In this document: positions 44,507 through 56,517 of the stretch, piece by piece
Layout: each line of letters starts with the position of its first letter
How positions within the stretch are numbered: position 1 is the first letter of the stretch
Source of the DNA: Plectosphaerella cucumerina
Taxonomy: Eukaryota > Ascomycota > Sordariomycetes > Glomerellales > Plectosphaerellaceae
Length of the DNA: 64,000 nucleotides
Direction: 5' to 3'
Assembly (NCBI GenBank): GCA_020746995.1
Contig: JAGPXD010000002.1
Location: forward strand, 4,402,001-4,466,000
The notes under the pieces: generated by a model
What the model was told of the DNA's origin: nothing
Databases searched by the model: none
The model's input: the letters and a program-made list of their open reading frames with translations, nothing else
Program-made: the position numbers and the translations under genes

Positions 44507-46392
44507 TCAGTCGACCACCTTGACTAATCTAGTAATAGTTGTTCCATCGGCCAGGATGTCTGGCTTCTCTTCTAGCCTGTATCCAAACAATCGTGGGAGT
44601 AGCCGCGTCCAAATGTACCAGTAAAGAACAGCTATCACGAGTCTGTGAGGTCATGTTAGCTTTTGGTTGGTGGTCAGATGCTTCCAGATAAGTCTTACAT
44701 GCTCACGCCAACAATTGCATAGGTGGCATAGAACAGCTCTCCCTGTTTTCGATGTGCAGGGGGAAAGAATGGAGCTGCAAGCAGACTCAGACTGAGCAGA
44801 ATCTTGAGACCGACGGCAGGCAGCCACGCTTTGAACGGTCGTTTCAAGTCCGGACGCTTCAGCCTGAGCCAGATCAAACCAGCGGCCACGGCAAGCGCAA
44901 GAACTTGCCCTGGATACCCCTCAACCTCGAGGATGAAGGAGTAGGCCTCTTTTGACGGAGGCAATGTTATGACCAACAGAGAGGGAATGTAATGGACCAG
45001 TAGTCCACCAAGAGGCGAATGAAAGGGTTTCGTGGAAGACAAGATGCCAGAGAAGGGAAGAAATCCCTGTCTAGCTATCTCCTGTTTCACACGAGCCTGG
45101 ACAGACGGTCAGACATGCGGAAACCGAGGGGAAAAGGTCACTCACCTGGGCAAATGCCACTACTAGTACGTTTCCCACGGCAGAAAGAGCGACCGCCAAG
45201 GGAAGGATTGTCCGGCCAATCTGCGCACCGAAAGTTCGTTCGAAGAACAATGCTGCAATCAACTCGCCACTGCTCTTGATCTCGTCGATGGGGACCACGA
45301 TGAAGTAGGCGATGTTGATCAGCAGGTAGAGGCCGCAGGATGTCAGAAGAGCCGTGAATGTGACGCTTCGCAGTGTCTGCACGGGTCTCTTGACCTCGTT
45401 GAGCACCAGGTTGGCGTTGTCCAGGCCGGCGTAGGAGTAGAAGACTTTGAACAGAGACGTCGAGATTCCGCCCCAGTTCCAGTTTGAACCCTCCCATAGC
45501 TTGTCCCAGCTCAGGTTGGGTTGATGGGCCGGACGAATGTTGGATTCCGCCGTAAAGAGAACCACGTAAATTCCGGAGAATATCATGAAGACGATGATGG
45601 CAACCTTGATCCAGCCAAGGAGGTTCTGAAGGCGCAGCCCTGTGGCTGGGAAGACGCCGTGAATGACGACAACCCAAGTGAGCAACCCAACGGCCAGCGT
45701 CTTTCGGAGGGCGTCACTGGGGTCATCGATGTTGAGAGCAAATAGGACGTATTGGCTGAATATGATGCAATTGCTGGCGGTGAATCCCAGAAGCACAGCA
45801 TATCTACAACACGCGAGTCAGCGAATCATCAGGCAGGCTCCTTCAGGAGTCATCCAACATGGTCAGGAAGCAGATGTAACTCATGAAGAAGCCATGAAAA
45901 GAAATGAGGGGCACGGGTTTGACGGTACACAGCAATAAGAGTGCTCGCGAGGAACCGCGGCCTCCGGTACGTGAATTCCAGGTAGACCTTGTCTCCGCCA
46001 GATCTTGGGAGCATGGATCCAAACTCGAGTGAAATCGCAAGCCCGCATGCTGCCACGACTGAGCCGATGATCCAAAGCGTCAGCGAAAGGCCCGCACTGC
46101 CAACAGTGCGGACGATGGATCCAGGCGTCGCGAAGATGCCGCTTCCAATGACTCGGGATATGACGATGATGTACGCGCTTTGCCAGCTCAGTGTGCGGCC
46201 GAGTGTCGAGGTCTCCGGCAAGACATCGTCCTCGATTGCCCTCGAGGGCTGGGCCGCCGCGGCGGAAGTTTCCACGTCATCTAGCGACGTCCTTGAGCTG
46301 AGAGATGCTGAGCTCGAGCTCGTCGAATTGGTATCTGAAGCGGACTCTGGATGCAGCAGCGGCTGCGTCTCCCCTAGTCTCGGTGAAGCCAT
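44507..46392 (-). CDS. Amino acid permease, MUP1/LAT-like (APC superfamily)
   Basis: Four exons on the complement: 46392-45929, 45803-45146, 45096-44699 and 44642-44507, with introns of 125, 49 and 56 bp, giving 551 residues. The Ser-rich cytosolic N-terminus (1-70) is followed by TM1 with SRVIGSGIFATPGSIV, the unwound substrate-binding helix of LAT-type carriers. LEFGSMLPRSGGDKVYLEF, GFTASNCIIFSQYVLFAL and FYSYAGLDNANLVLNEVK then match the fungal high-affinity methionine permease (MUP1) group. Twelve membrane spans are expected. It is likely a plasma-membrane amino acid importer, possibly for methionine or cysteine (family inference). An upstream GTG-initiated extension was not used; the ATG at 46392 starts MASPRLGETQPLL. 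Confidence 0.9.
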
Positions 46393-47475
46393 GTTTGTGC
46401 AAGCTCGAATAGCACGGAGGAAATGGATCGGTGCCACCGAATTTGTGAATGGTTCTGCCGACGTGATGGGCGTGGAGGAAGGTTGGCCACCACTTCACCC
46501 TGGAGCGCGGCGCATATGCAGTCTGAAGGGCGTCCGGGCCGCGCATTTGATTGCAAATCGAGGAATGGCATTTGATGGCGTTCAATTGCGCGATGGGCAT
46601 GCGCGACTGGTGTTTGGCCACCTGTGAGACATGATGTGACGCGCTTGGTGCGCACGCCATCGGGTCAGGGGGTGACGAAAATTGATAGTGATCGGACACC
46701 GGACCACGACGGGTGATGCATCCACAACCACCCGTTCCGCAGCGGCCGCCATGGCGAATGGTCGTCGTCTGAATCTTCGGCTCCGATGTACGGGGCGTAA
46801 AAGCGCAATCGACTGCCCGTTTAGTACATGCACATGTGCCTACCTTGCCTGCTTCCTTCTCCCATACCTAGGTATTGCGTGAATGCCCAGCCAGGCTGAT
46901 CTGCCACCCGGCCAGACGAGGAGCAGCATGCGTGCGCGTAGATTGCCCCTGTGAGTCGCTCCTCATACCTAGGTTCTTCGTTGTGTTCGTTCCAACTAGA
47001 TATCACGCTCTGTGGTGTTTGTCTTGCAACCTGTCTGGAACACTTCACATGGCCTTGTGTAAGTGCACGCCTCGATACCAGCATGTCAAGCGTGCATGTA
47101 GCCATCAGCTACCTGGAAGATACATATACGATCGCCACATCCGTGCTCATCATGTCATTCCCCCATATTTAGGCCCCTATTGTTAGTAATGACATCTATT
47201 TCCAATCATGAGGCCCAAGTTGTGACACCTTTACTCTCTTTCAGTTTCATTGGACATGATTATCAATCACGGAATCTCACTCGGAACAGTATGACGCTGC
47301 GTTCGTGTAGCCCGCGATGGCGTGCTCGCGGGGTCATCTGGGCATATCCTGGGGTCATGATATATAGAAGCACTGATTCAACCTCGTTCTGAAGCTGAAG
47401 TGATTCGCTGCGATAGTGTCACGTATCTTCTCAGTCCAAGCAATACTTCTCAAACCCATCACCCTCGCAGCAACA
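46393..47475. promoter_or_regulatory. Divergent promoter region with CCTAGG palindromes
   Basis: This 1.1-kb spacer lies between the MUP1-like permease and the CmcJ/NvfI-like gene. It contains ATACCTAGGTAT at 46864-46875 and ATACCTAGGTT at 46965-46975. A TATATA-like sequence (GATATATAGA) lies near 47358, about 115 bp before the downstream ATG. No gene is seen. Confidence 0.4.
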
Positions 47476-48451
47476 ATGGCGGCCGCAGCCATCCAGCAGA
47501 GCCAACTACCACCAACATTCGGGCACCCTCTCGGGTTGGTAGCCGAGAGACTGCCTCAGAGTCCTCCTGGAGACTCCCATGATGTGACAGCAACCCTCAA
47601 CTACCACAAGCCCAATGAAGACGGTTCACCCCCGCATCCTACATATGTCGACCGACCCGAGACGTACGAACGCCCAATTGAGGCGCACACGCTCAAGATT
47701 CGCGACATCTCCGGGAGAGAGTCCGAATACAGTCTGGATGGCAACGGGTTCCAGGTCCACCACCAAAGTGCAACGGAGAAGGAGTTCCTGGACGATGACC
47801 AGATCAAGTCATCTTACTATCCGGAGGTTGAACGTCTCCTGAAAGATGTGTAAGACTGAAGACAAGCGCATCCGAGATATCGGAGCATGGGCCGGCTAAC
47901 AGCCTCTCAGGACGGGAGCCTCCCGCGTCTTCATCTTCGACCACACTATCCGTCGCCAGCCTCCTGGGAGTGAGTCTGCAGGCAGGACGCTCCGAGGGCC
48001 TGTCCAGCGAGTCCACATTGACCAGTCGTACACTGCATCCCTCTCACGAGTTCCCCACCACCTTCCGGATGAAGCAGAGAGACTGCTTCGAGGTCGAGTG
48101 CAGATCATCAACGTGTGGCGCCCGATCAAGACCATCCACCGGGATCCTCTTGCCGTCGCAGAAGCAAACTCAGTGCCAGACTCAGACCTCGTTCCAATTC
48201 CCCTGATTTACCCCAACCGCAGCGGCGAGACCTACGCAGTCAAGCACAACCCTGCTCACAGATGGGTCTACAAGAGAGGTCTCACCCCGGATGAGGTGCT
48301 TCTGATCAAGTGCTTCGACAGCAAGGTGGATGGAAGGGCGCGACGGGTGCCACACACTGCGTTTGCCGACCCCAGTGCGCCAGACGATGCCCCAGCCCGG
48401 GAAAGCATCGAGGTCAGATGTCTTGTCTTCCACGAGAATGATCGGGACTGA
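47476..48451 (+). CDS. CmcJ/NvfI-family putative oxygenase (AsaB-like)
   Basis: Two exons: 47476-47849 and 47911-48451, with a 61-bp intron (donor GTAAGA), giving 304 residues from MAAAAIQQSQ. The block VTGASRVFIFDHTIRR straddling the splice site, the pair His160-x-Asp162 in RVHIDQSYT, VQIINVWRPIKTI, and the distal His241 in NPAHRWVY followed by LTPDEVLLIKCFDS are hallmarks of the fungal CmcJ/NvfI/AsaB family. That group contains non-haem iron enzymes used in secondary metabolism and named hydroxylase/desaturases. HxD...H is consistent with a facial triad. No polyketide, peptide or terpene synthase lies within this window, so a free-standing catabolic or detoxification role is possible. The substrate is unknown. 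Confidence 0.87.
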
Positions 48452-51208
48452 GGGGTTGGTGAGGCGAGTCGGAGGGGTGTTCGAGCAGGACGAGCCTTGA
48501 CTGTCCCTGGAGCCTCCTGCTGGGGCGAGCCCTTTTGGTATGAATCAGGATAAACGTTGCTAAAGTTGACATTGACGTATCCCGTACATGACAATGTACC
48601 AACCTGGGGGATGAAATGTCATCATGATCATGTAGCATGGCTGAGGCCACAGCTCCGCAAGAATCCTCGTCCCTGCAGCCCGTCAGCAGACCATGCCGGG
48701 CCGGTAGAGGGGTCAAAAAGCTTAGCTTTGAAAAGGCAGCGACAGAGCTTATAAAGCGCCCGCAGATCCTGTAAAGACGATGACGGGGATGCTTGGGACG
48801 GGCGAATCCGCTGGGCTTGCATCGCTGCGGGCGCTGTATCGTGGGCGAGGAAGCTTCTCAAGCCTTTGCCAAGGAACACAAGATGCTACATTTGCTGTGT
48901 GAACGCCCGCACCGACGCAGGGGTACTCAATATCGGGACAATCGGGACCCAAATATACTGTGACAGTGAGGACGGGGAGGCGCGACCCGACTGTCTGACG
49001 GGCAGATCAGGGTAAGGGCCGGCACATCAATCGATCTTGCGGGCGCTCAGAAGCAGGGTCCCTTAAGCAGAAGTGTCTCGATGACATCTTAGCTTTGGAA
49101 TCCGAGCCTCATCGACATCACGTCAAGGTTGAAGTCGACGTGGCTTTTGGAAGCGCAGCTCCTTGGAGATAGACGTGAGAAATGTCAGCGGGGGGTCCGG
49201 TTGACCCTGAAACCGAGCACCTGCCTCTGCTTGGCATCGCACCAAAGGGCCAGCGGTGCCGAAACTCCCTGATAAGCTGAAGGATGCCCTGGCAGGTGGA
49301 TTGCTTCTGCGCGCTCGAGAGCAGTGCGATTCCGCGCCGAGAACTCTAAGCTCGAGCGGTTCATGATAGAGGCATTCGACTTCTTCAGCCTACTACCCTC
49401 GATATCAGCTATGTGCCACTTCGGACGAAGAGGTATCCTGGCGATATCAACAAGTATTGATCTGACCTCATGAAATCTCAAATTCCTCCAGGAATCGAAA
49501 CAGTCGAGGTGTGATGAACATCGAGGAGACCTGGATCCGGGACGCCCAGGACGACGGCCTGTCAGGCGGACATGCAGGCTTGCTTGGCGACGTGGGTGGC
49601 CCTTTTGAATAGGAGAACTACACCATCTGCGAACTTTCGATCCTGTCGGGATGGCGTCTTCTTTGCCCTCCCCTCGAGGCTCATCCGGGGAATGTGTCGT
49701 TCGTTGGTGGTCGGGCGATCAGGGGACCCCTGGTGTGAGAGGAGTCTCCACTTTGTGCTATCTCGCCAAGGCTGAAGGCAGCCGAGGATCCGCTTCGCCG
49801 AGAGATAAGAGACCGGGTACTTATCGTCCAATCATAGAGTGACAGCTGCAAGCAGGAGGGAGTGAAGACTTTCAGTTGAATGGAAGTTCGAGGGAGAAGA
49901 TGATGCTTCCAGAGATGACGAGCCGTTGACCGGAGGCGAGTCTGAATCAACCAAGCCTCACCGAAACGGTCAACAGCGTTGTCGAAGCAACCTTACTCCG
50001 AGACGATGACATGCTGCGGAGTTGACGCTTCAGGTCGTCGCTTCGGACGGTTCATGGGTGAGGGCCCTCGACCTCGTCCTCCTGTCGCCCATGCCTTTGG
50101 GTGATACCTAGGTAGGCAAAGATATCCTTCGCTGGCAGCTGTGTCAGCTTCGGACTCTTCCACAGTTCCCCGGCATTGCTTCCCAAGGCGAATGGGTCGG
50201 CGTCAAAGGCAGGCAGGTGGCATGATCCTGATGATGCAGACGATAAACGGCCAGGAGCTTCAACGACTGTCGTTGGCCAGGGACCTCTTATCAGCATCCC
50301 ATTCAAGAGGCGTCCCACATGGCGCACTTGGCACATTGCCTGCTGCTTCCGCTCCGCGCAGGGCCGGGGGACTGGGTGTGGAGAGGGCGCGGCGTGGGGA
50401 CTTGAAGCTTCACTCATCCTTCTCCGACGACCGCCACAACGACCACAATCACCACGAAGCCAAGCGCCGTTGACCTCACGCAGTTGACAAACATACACTC
50501 TAATCGAAGGGATTCCTAATCTTCAGACCGCCAATACACCCAACTACCGCACCAGCCCGACTAACATGCGTCCGGCAGAGTCTAGGTAGAGACATGGCCT
50601 TCTTGGCCTCCAGCCGCCCACGCCCGTGCTGCTTGGCAAAAGGCCCTTGCAACCTATCCATTGGCCGCCTGTTACCCTCAAGCTGCCTCCATCCACACAA
50701 GGCCTCCCTCATTGTCGAATTTGGGCGTCATCATACCCGCCAGTGTGATTCCCGTTTCGGGAGAGAGCCTGGCAACTGGCAATACACCCACCCCTGGCCT
50801 TGGGTTCGCATCCCACAGAATGCCCAGGCCCTTGCCCGAACCAAGAAGACAGCGGCCCACCCCAGAACCGCGGGTCAGCTATCGCATGCCCCTGCCCATG
50901 CCGATCGGTAGGCCTCGGGGTCAGATGTGAAAGATAGGAGCTCCGGTATTGGCTGTGTCGCCTTGTCGCGGTGTTGGAGGAGCGCTCAAGTCATCGATTC
51001 GGCTGTATCACTCCCGTTGCCGTGCCCTGCCTCCTCCCCATGTATTATTTATCATGTCCGCCCCCCGGCAGTCTTCTCGCCGATACCCCCTTCTTCTCTC
51101 ATCCCTCTCATCACCCGCAACTCGACATTGGCCCCAGCTGGCCCAGCTCTGCTTCGACCTTAGACACCCCGAGTACATCCAGTCGCGTCTACGCGCAGCA
51201 ACATCAAC
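48452..51208. other. Large intergenic region upstream of ammonium transporter
   Basis: This 2.75-kb spacer contains no recognisable coding domain. It holds a TACCTAGGTA palindrome (50105-50114) and scattered GATA-factor matches (HGATAR) such as TGATAA (minus strand, about 50286-50291) and AGATAG (50932-50937). These fit nitrogen control of the downstream gene but are too short to be decisive. Confidence 0.4.
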
Positions 51209-52725
51209 ATGTCTACACCTCCCGATGTCGTCGACGCATCGCTGTTCCAGGTTCGTTGTCCCTGTTGGTGTCAGACCATACCACTCGAGGCAACAACTGA
51301 CAGATGTTTGCGCACAGTCCGGTGACATGGCCTGGATGGCCACGTCGAGCGCCCTGGTCCTGTTGATGATCCCCGGTGTGGGCTTCTTTTACGCCGGTCT
51401 TTCCCGGCGCAAGTCCGCCCTCTCGCTCATGGTCATGATCATGCTGGCGCACTCGGTGGCCACCGTCACATGGTTCTTCTGGGGATACTCCCTCACGTTC
51501 TCTTCCACTGGCAACGCATTCTTGGGCAACATGGACTACATTGGTCTGCGCGGTGTGTCCGCAGGCGACGCTGGTGGCATTCCGGTCATCATGGAGGCTC
51601 TTTTCCAGGGTCTCTTTGCCGCCATCACCCCGGCCCTGGCCATTGGTGCCATCGCTGACCGTGGTCGCATCCTGCCTGCCATGGTTTTCGTCTTCCTCTT
51701 CGTCACCCTGGTCTACTGCCCCATCGCTTACTGGACCTGGAACGACAACGGCTTCCTGTCCCAGCTCGGCGGTCTCGACTTCGCCGGTGGCACGCCTGTC
51801 CACATCAACTCCGGTGTCGCGGCGCTCGCCTACTCCTGGATGCTGGGCAAGCGTTCCGGCTATGACCGCCTCAACGGTCTTCCCTACCGTCCCCACAACG
51901 TCACCAACGTCATGCTCGGAACCGTGTTCCTGTGGGTTGGCTGGTTCGGATTCAACGGTGGCTCGACGGCTGCTGCCAACATCCTGACTCCCTACGTCCT
52001 GTTCAGCACCAACCTGACCGCCTGCATTGCCGGTCTCACCTGGGTTCTCCTCGACTACCGCCTGGAGGGCAAGTGGTCGACCATTGGCTTCTGCTCTGGT
52101 GCCATTTCTGGCCTTGTCGCCATCACCCCTGCCGCCGGCTTCGTCCCCATCTGGTCTTGCCCCGTCTTCGGCATTGTTGGTGCCGTCGCCGCCAACTTTG
52201 GCACCAAGCTCAAGTTCCTTGTCCACATCGACGAGGCTATGGACGTCTTCGCCGTCCACGGTGTTGCTGGTATTGTCGGCAACCTCCTGACCGGCATCTT
52301 CGCCGCGTGAGTTTCTTCCCGCTTCTGCCCACCTCTGAGACGATGTACTGACGTGTACCTCTAGTTCCTGGGTCGCCGAGCTTGCTGGTGAGGACAATGC
52401 CATTGACGGTGGCTGGGTCGACGGCCACTTCGTCCAGCTTGGTTACCAGCTTGCTGAGACTGTCACTGGCTGTGCCTGGTCATTCGTCATGACTTCCCTC
52501 ATCTGCTTCCTGCTCAACCTCATCCCCGGGCTGTCCCTCCGCGTGTCTGCCGAGGAGGAGGAGCTTGGCCTCGATGACGTGCAGTGCGGCGAGTTCGCCT
52601 ACGACTACGTCGAGCTCACCCGTCACGTCTCCGACATCCTCCCCGGTCAGGACCCCACCGTTGGCGTTCCTTCTGCTCACTCCTCTGAGCAGACCGAGAA
52701 GGTGGCGCCATCCAACGCCGTTTGA
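51209..52725 (+). CDS. Ammonium transporter, Mep2-type
   Basis: Three exons: 51209-51250, 51318-52306 and 52365-52725, with introns of 67 and 58 bp, giving 463 residues. The short N-terminus MSTPPDVVDASLFQ is followed by SGDMAWMATSSALVLLMIPG and GVGFFYAGLSRRKSAL, the Amt/Mep TM1 signature. Eleven membrane spans are expected. Both pore histidines are present: in GGTPVHINSGVAALAY and in DVFAVHGVAGIVGNLLTG. The first is replaced by Glu in Mep1/Mep3-type proteins, so this is a Mep2-type (twin-His) transporter, a class that in yeasts also signals for filamentous growth. The C-terminal cytosolic tail keeps GLDDVQCGEFAYDY, part of the conserved gating region. It should be nitrogen-repressed through GATA factors (established for the family, inferred here). 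Confidence 0.94.
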
Positions 52726-53081
52726 GTTTCTCGAAGGAACCAGACAACCGTTGCTTTGGTGCCGGGCCGGATTAAGCATGTGCCACTCTAGGCCTGCCTA
52801 TCTATCTGCTTGGGTATGGAGGGAAGGGGTGCTCCTCACATAATACTGCTTTTCTTCGAACTTGATACCACTTTGCCCCGTCTCTGACATGACCGGGACC
52901 TACTGAATGTGCAACTATCAACTTTTCTCAATAGACATATTCCCCCAACGCATCAGGAAAACACCAGCGCTGATCGTGGTATCGTGGCATTGTATCAATC
53001 ATGTTGTTAACCTCTTTCTGGGACGACCTTCACTCAGCCAGTCAAGCTGCATGACATCGCATCGCCCAACCTCTGCTCCCG
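52726..53081. other. Convergent 3' spacer
   Basis: This 356-bp spacer lies between the ammonium transporter and the convergent ThuA-like gene. It presumably holds both 3' UTRs. No other feature is seen. Confidence 0.4.
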
Positions 53082-53822
53082 CTAGACGATCGATGACCCC
53101 GTTGGAACGAGTTTGGATTCTGCCTTCCCAGCCCACATGATACCCCTCTTGATCATGTTGATAAACCACTCATCGGTATAGGCCTCGTCGAAATGTCCGA
53201 GGGCGGTGTAGAAGGATCTACCACCCTCAAACTCCTGATACCAAGACAAGGGGTGATCGTCTCCCATCTCACTCCCCGAGAAAGTCGTGTTGTCACCCAG
53301 CAACAGCATGTTGAGGTTTGGGTTCTGACGTGGATGCGTAGTGAAGTTGTACCACTCATCCCGCCAGCCATGGCGCGTGGAACAACAGCCGTCCAGAATG
53401 AAGCGGCCGCATGGCTTGGAAGATGCTTGTGCTTCGATTATGACCGTGCCCTCCTCTGGGTCGGGATGGCCACTGAAATGTGCGCCAATGAGCCTGCCAT
53501 ACCAGTCGTCCGACCGGAGTCCGGCCCCAGCCGCGTGAATGCCGACAAATCCCCCACCTCGCCGCACGAATTGCTGCAGGGCCTTGATCTGCTCCGACGA
53601 GAGGAAGTTGCCCGTGTTGTGGAGGAAGACGACGACAGAGTAGGTTGAAAGTGTCTTGTCGGTGATACAGAGGTCTGCATCCTCCGTCTCAGTGAGCTTC
53701 AGCAGCCCTGTATCGGTGGCGATGCGACGAATTGCTGCAATCGAGGCGGGGATTGAGTCGTGACGATACCCAGCCGTTTTTGAAAAGACGAGTACCTCCA
53801 TGGGCAGCTGGGAGTGAGCCAT
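53082..53822 (-). CDS. ThuA-like domain protein (class I glutamine amidotransferase-like fold)
   Basis: A single exon of 246 residues starting MAHSQLPMEVLVFSK. The ThuA/trehalose-utilisation domain covers almost the whole chain: EVLVFSKTAGYRHDSIP, YSVVVFLHNTGNFLSSEQ, FVRRGGGFVGIHAAGAGL, WYGRLIGAHFSGHPDPEEG, HPLSWYQEFEGGRSFYTALG and a terminal helix with NMIKRGIMWA. The position of the amidotransferase cysteine is occupied by GIHAAG, as in ThuA proteins, so it is not a glutaminase. Bacterial homologues belong to sugar-utilisation loci, and fungal cytosolic members are mostly uncharacterised. There is no signal peptide. Confidence 0.9.
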   Translation of the reverse strand: MAHSQLPMEVLVFSKTAGYRHDSIPASIAAIRRIATDTGLLKLTETEDADLCITDKTLSTYSVVVFLHNTGNFLSSEQIKALQQFVRRGGGFVGIHAAGAGLRSDDWYGRLIGAHFSGHPDPEEGTVIIEAQASSKPCGRFILDGCCSTRHGWRDEWYNFTTHPRQNPNLNMLLLGDNTTFSGSEMGDDHPLSWYQEFEGGRSFYTALGHFDEAYTDEWFINMIKRGIMWAGKAESKLVPTGSSIV

Positions 53823-54853
53823 TTTGGTCAGCGTTGAACAGGGTGACGGCTTGCAATCAGCGACGGTTACGGTTCCTCAATCCCGTAGCAAGTGTGCTTT
53901 GGAGATGTTGGCAGCATCAGGATGCCCTCTTTGCACCCTGTCCAAATGATTATTTATGGCAGCACCAACTTCCGGAGCGGCCCGCCACATCCTCCGTTCC
54001 GCCGCCGACCACTTCACCTTGCGTTATGTGAGGTGAGGCTACATTTTCCACTTCAAGTCTTGAGCCCCTTTGATCAGATAAGCACGACAGCGAAACGGAT
54101 TATCAATCCATCGAGAGGATAGGAAGCCAGGTGGCGGGCAAGAATTGGAAAGGCTGTGCTGGCGGTCTGTACAACACGTCCCAAGAGGAGCTCGGCTCCA
54201 TGCCCGCCTGTCCACTCCAATGTCGCGCTGCCGACGCTGTTCACTGTGAAGCGGCGAAGCTTGATATAGAAAGCATACAGTCTTCGTCATCTGGATGGGT
54301 GAATCGCCTTCCGGCAAAGCAGCTGGGCGTGCTGTGCTATACCGGTACCAGTATTGACACGATGGGAAAGTCCAATCGGACGCTTGGGATTAGTATGCCG
54401 CGTCGCCGTCTATTAATGCATTGACCCGGTACCTGGCTTTCTGCGGGGGCTGCTGCGACAGTCATGTACCCAAGTGGGGCTATTCTCCTTTCGCCCCGGA
54501 CCCTCCGAAGGTTTGGGACAAAGCCAGCAAACACGATATCCCATTCCAGCAGCCCCGAGGCGGATTCATCCCTTTCGCCTCGCGCACCCTCGTTTTCCTT
54601 CTTCAGGGTCACGACTGTCGACTTGCTTCCGAGCCCATAGCGCGCACCTCCCATCCCATCCCGTCGACGCCATCTTCGATCTTGCCGTCGGCCTGCCACC
54701 CATCCCCGACTCGTCCGACCAAGCACCGCTGCTCTGTCCGAGAGCCCCCATTTCGTCCGAATCTTGCGACACGTAACAACGCGACTCGGCCGGCACAGCT
54801 TCCAGTGTCAAGGCTTGCCATCGATCCACAGGGGACAAGCTTGAAACCTCGCC
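53823..54853. other. Divergent intergenic region
   Basis: This 1.0-kb spacer lies between the ThuA-like and YTP1-like genes and should contain both promoters. No distinctive motifs or ORFs are recognised. Confidence 0.4.
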
Positions 54854-56517
54854 ATGGCCGGGCACGGGTTTTCTCTGGCTGCGGCGACAGCCCACGCTCT
54901 TCCGACGCGGCCTCTTCCGGCCGGACTTCTTTCCCTAGCATACATCATCACAAACCTCCCAATGGCACTCGCTCACGACCACGGCGTGAGCCACATAGCA
55001 GAGGGAGAGACGACGACGAAAGAGCCTCTGGTAAGATATCCCAAGGCGCGCGACCGCATCAGTCACAATATGGGTCTAACGAAGGGGCGTTTTAGGACTC
55101 GACATTATGGATTCACATCTTTTTGATGATGCTGGCCTTCGGCGTCATCTTCCCTGCCGGCATGGTACTGGGCGTAAGTCTCGCAGTCCACCAGACACGA
55201 GGATATGTCTCTCGACTTTTGCTAACTCCAGCTGCTCGCGCAGATCACCAAGAACCGCTGGCACGTTCCTGTCCAGACACTGGGCTCGGTCATCGCCGTC
55301 GTCGCATACTTCCTGGGCCACGCCCACGGCGGCCGCGAGTTCATCCATAACAATGTCCACGCCAAGTTCGCCAATACCCTCATGTTCCTCCTGGCAGCCC
55401 AGGTTGCCATTGGAGCCTACCTCAAGCTCCATCTCGAGAAGGGCATCCACGGCCGTATCCGCCGGATCATCCGGCCCATGCACGGTATCATTGGCAAGGC
55501 GATGCCGGTCGTCTCCTGGGTCCAGATTATCTTCGGCGGCATTACCGGTCTGGGCTTCTGCCAGGGTGATCACCTCGGACAATGCGCCGCCCACTTCATC
55601 ATGGGCTCTGCCTTCGTCGCCTATGGCATCGTGCTCACGCTTCTCCTACTGGTAGGTCAGCTGTGGCTCCGAAACACGAATCGGTCGCAGGAGTTCTACG
55701 ACAGCGTCGTCATCGCCGCCTGGGGCTGCGTCAACACTTTCACCGAACACCACTGGGGCACCGCCTGGGTCAAGAATGACTGGCAGCATACGACAATGGG
55801 CATCATCTGGTGGTGCGCGGGCCTCGCCGGCGTCTGGCTCAGCAGGGACGGTGATGGCAACCCCAAACGCAACTTCATCCCTGGTTTCGTCATCTTCATG
55901 ACCGGTTGGGCCATGTCTGCGCATCCCCAGGAGCTTGAGGTCAGCGCCATGACCCACTCCATGTTTGGCAAAACCCTCATGGCCGCCGGCATCACCCGTA
56001 TCATCGAGGTCGCCTTCGTCCTCAGGGACGGGAGCGGCATCTCGGCGGACGGCCGCCAGCATAACAGCTTCCAGTACATTCCCATCTTCGTAAGTCTCTC
56101 CTCTCGGATGTTCGCCCAGCCGTACCGCCTGCTGACCGCCTGCAGCTTCTGTATGCCTCCGGTTTCTTGTTCATGGGCGCCACTGAGGAACAGATGGTGC
56201 TCGTTGCCAACTCTCCCATGGACCACGTTTCGTACATTCTGATTCTGTACTCGTTCGCATTCCTCGTCTTCCTCTTTGTTCACATGCTCATTGCGCTGTA
56301 TGAGCGTACCCTCAAGAAGGACGGCCTGGCGCTCAACGGCACAACGGTTGCGGGAGGCCACGAGACACGACAGCTGCGAGATGCCGAGGAGTTCGAACTT
56401 GAGGGCCTTATCAGCGACGACGAGGACGAATCCAAGGGACGCAGGCGCAGCAACGACAGAGGGCCAGCAAGCCCGGAGAGCACTCTGGGCAGTAACAGCG
56501 ACCGTGTTGCCAGGTGA
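54854..56517 (+). CDS. YTP1-like multi-span membrane protein (DUF2427 + Ytp1)
   Basis: Four exons: 54854-55030, 55096-55173, 55244-56089 and 56146-56517, with introns of 65, 70 and 56 bp, giving 490 residues. The third exon could also start at 55232, adding LLAQ; I chose 55244 because a CTAAC branch site lies only a few bases before the nearer AG. The N-terminus has a hydrophobic signal or anchor (PAGLLSLAYIITNLPMALA) and then HDHG. The DUF2427 part has WIHIFLMMLAFGVIFPAGMVLG, KNRWHVPVQTLG and YFLGHAHGG, with cytochrome b561-like spaced histidines (PMHGIIGK). The Ytp1 part has GCVNTFTEHHWGTAWVKNDW, QHTTMGIIWWCAGLAGVWLS, FIPGFVIFMTGWAMSAHPQE and MGATEEQMVLVAN. About ten membrane spans are expected, plus an acidic Ser-rich tail. 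Its biochemical function is unknown. Confidence 0.9.

Noticed and set aside
50799..50820. GGGTTCGCATCCCA resembling a tRNA T-arm
   Set aside because: No matching acceptor stem, D-arm or anticodon arm upstream.
51213..52403. 396-codon open frame opposite the ammonium transporter
   Set aside because: Antisense shadow of a conserved membrane protein.
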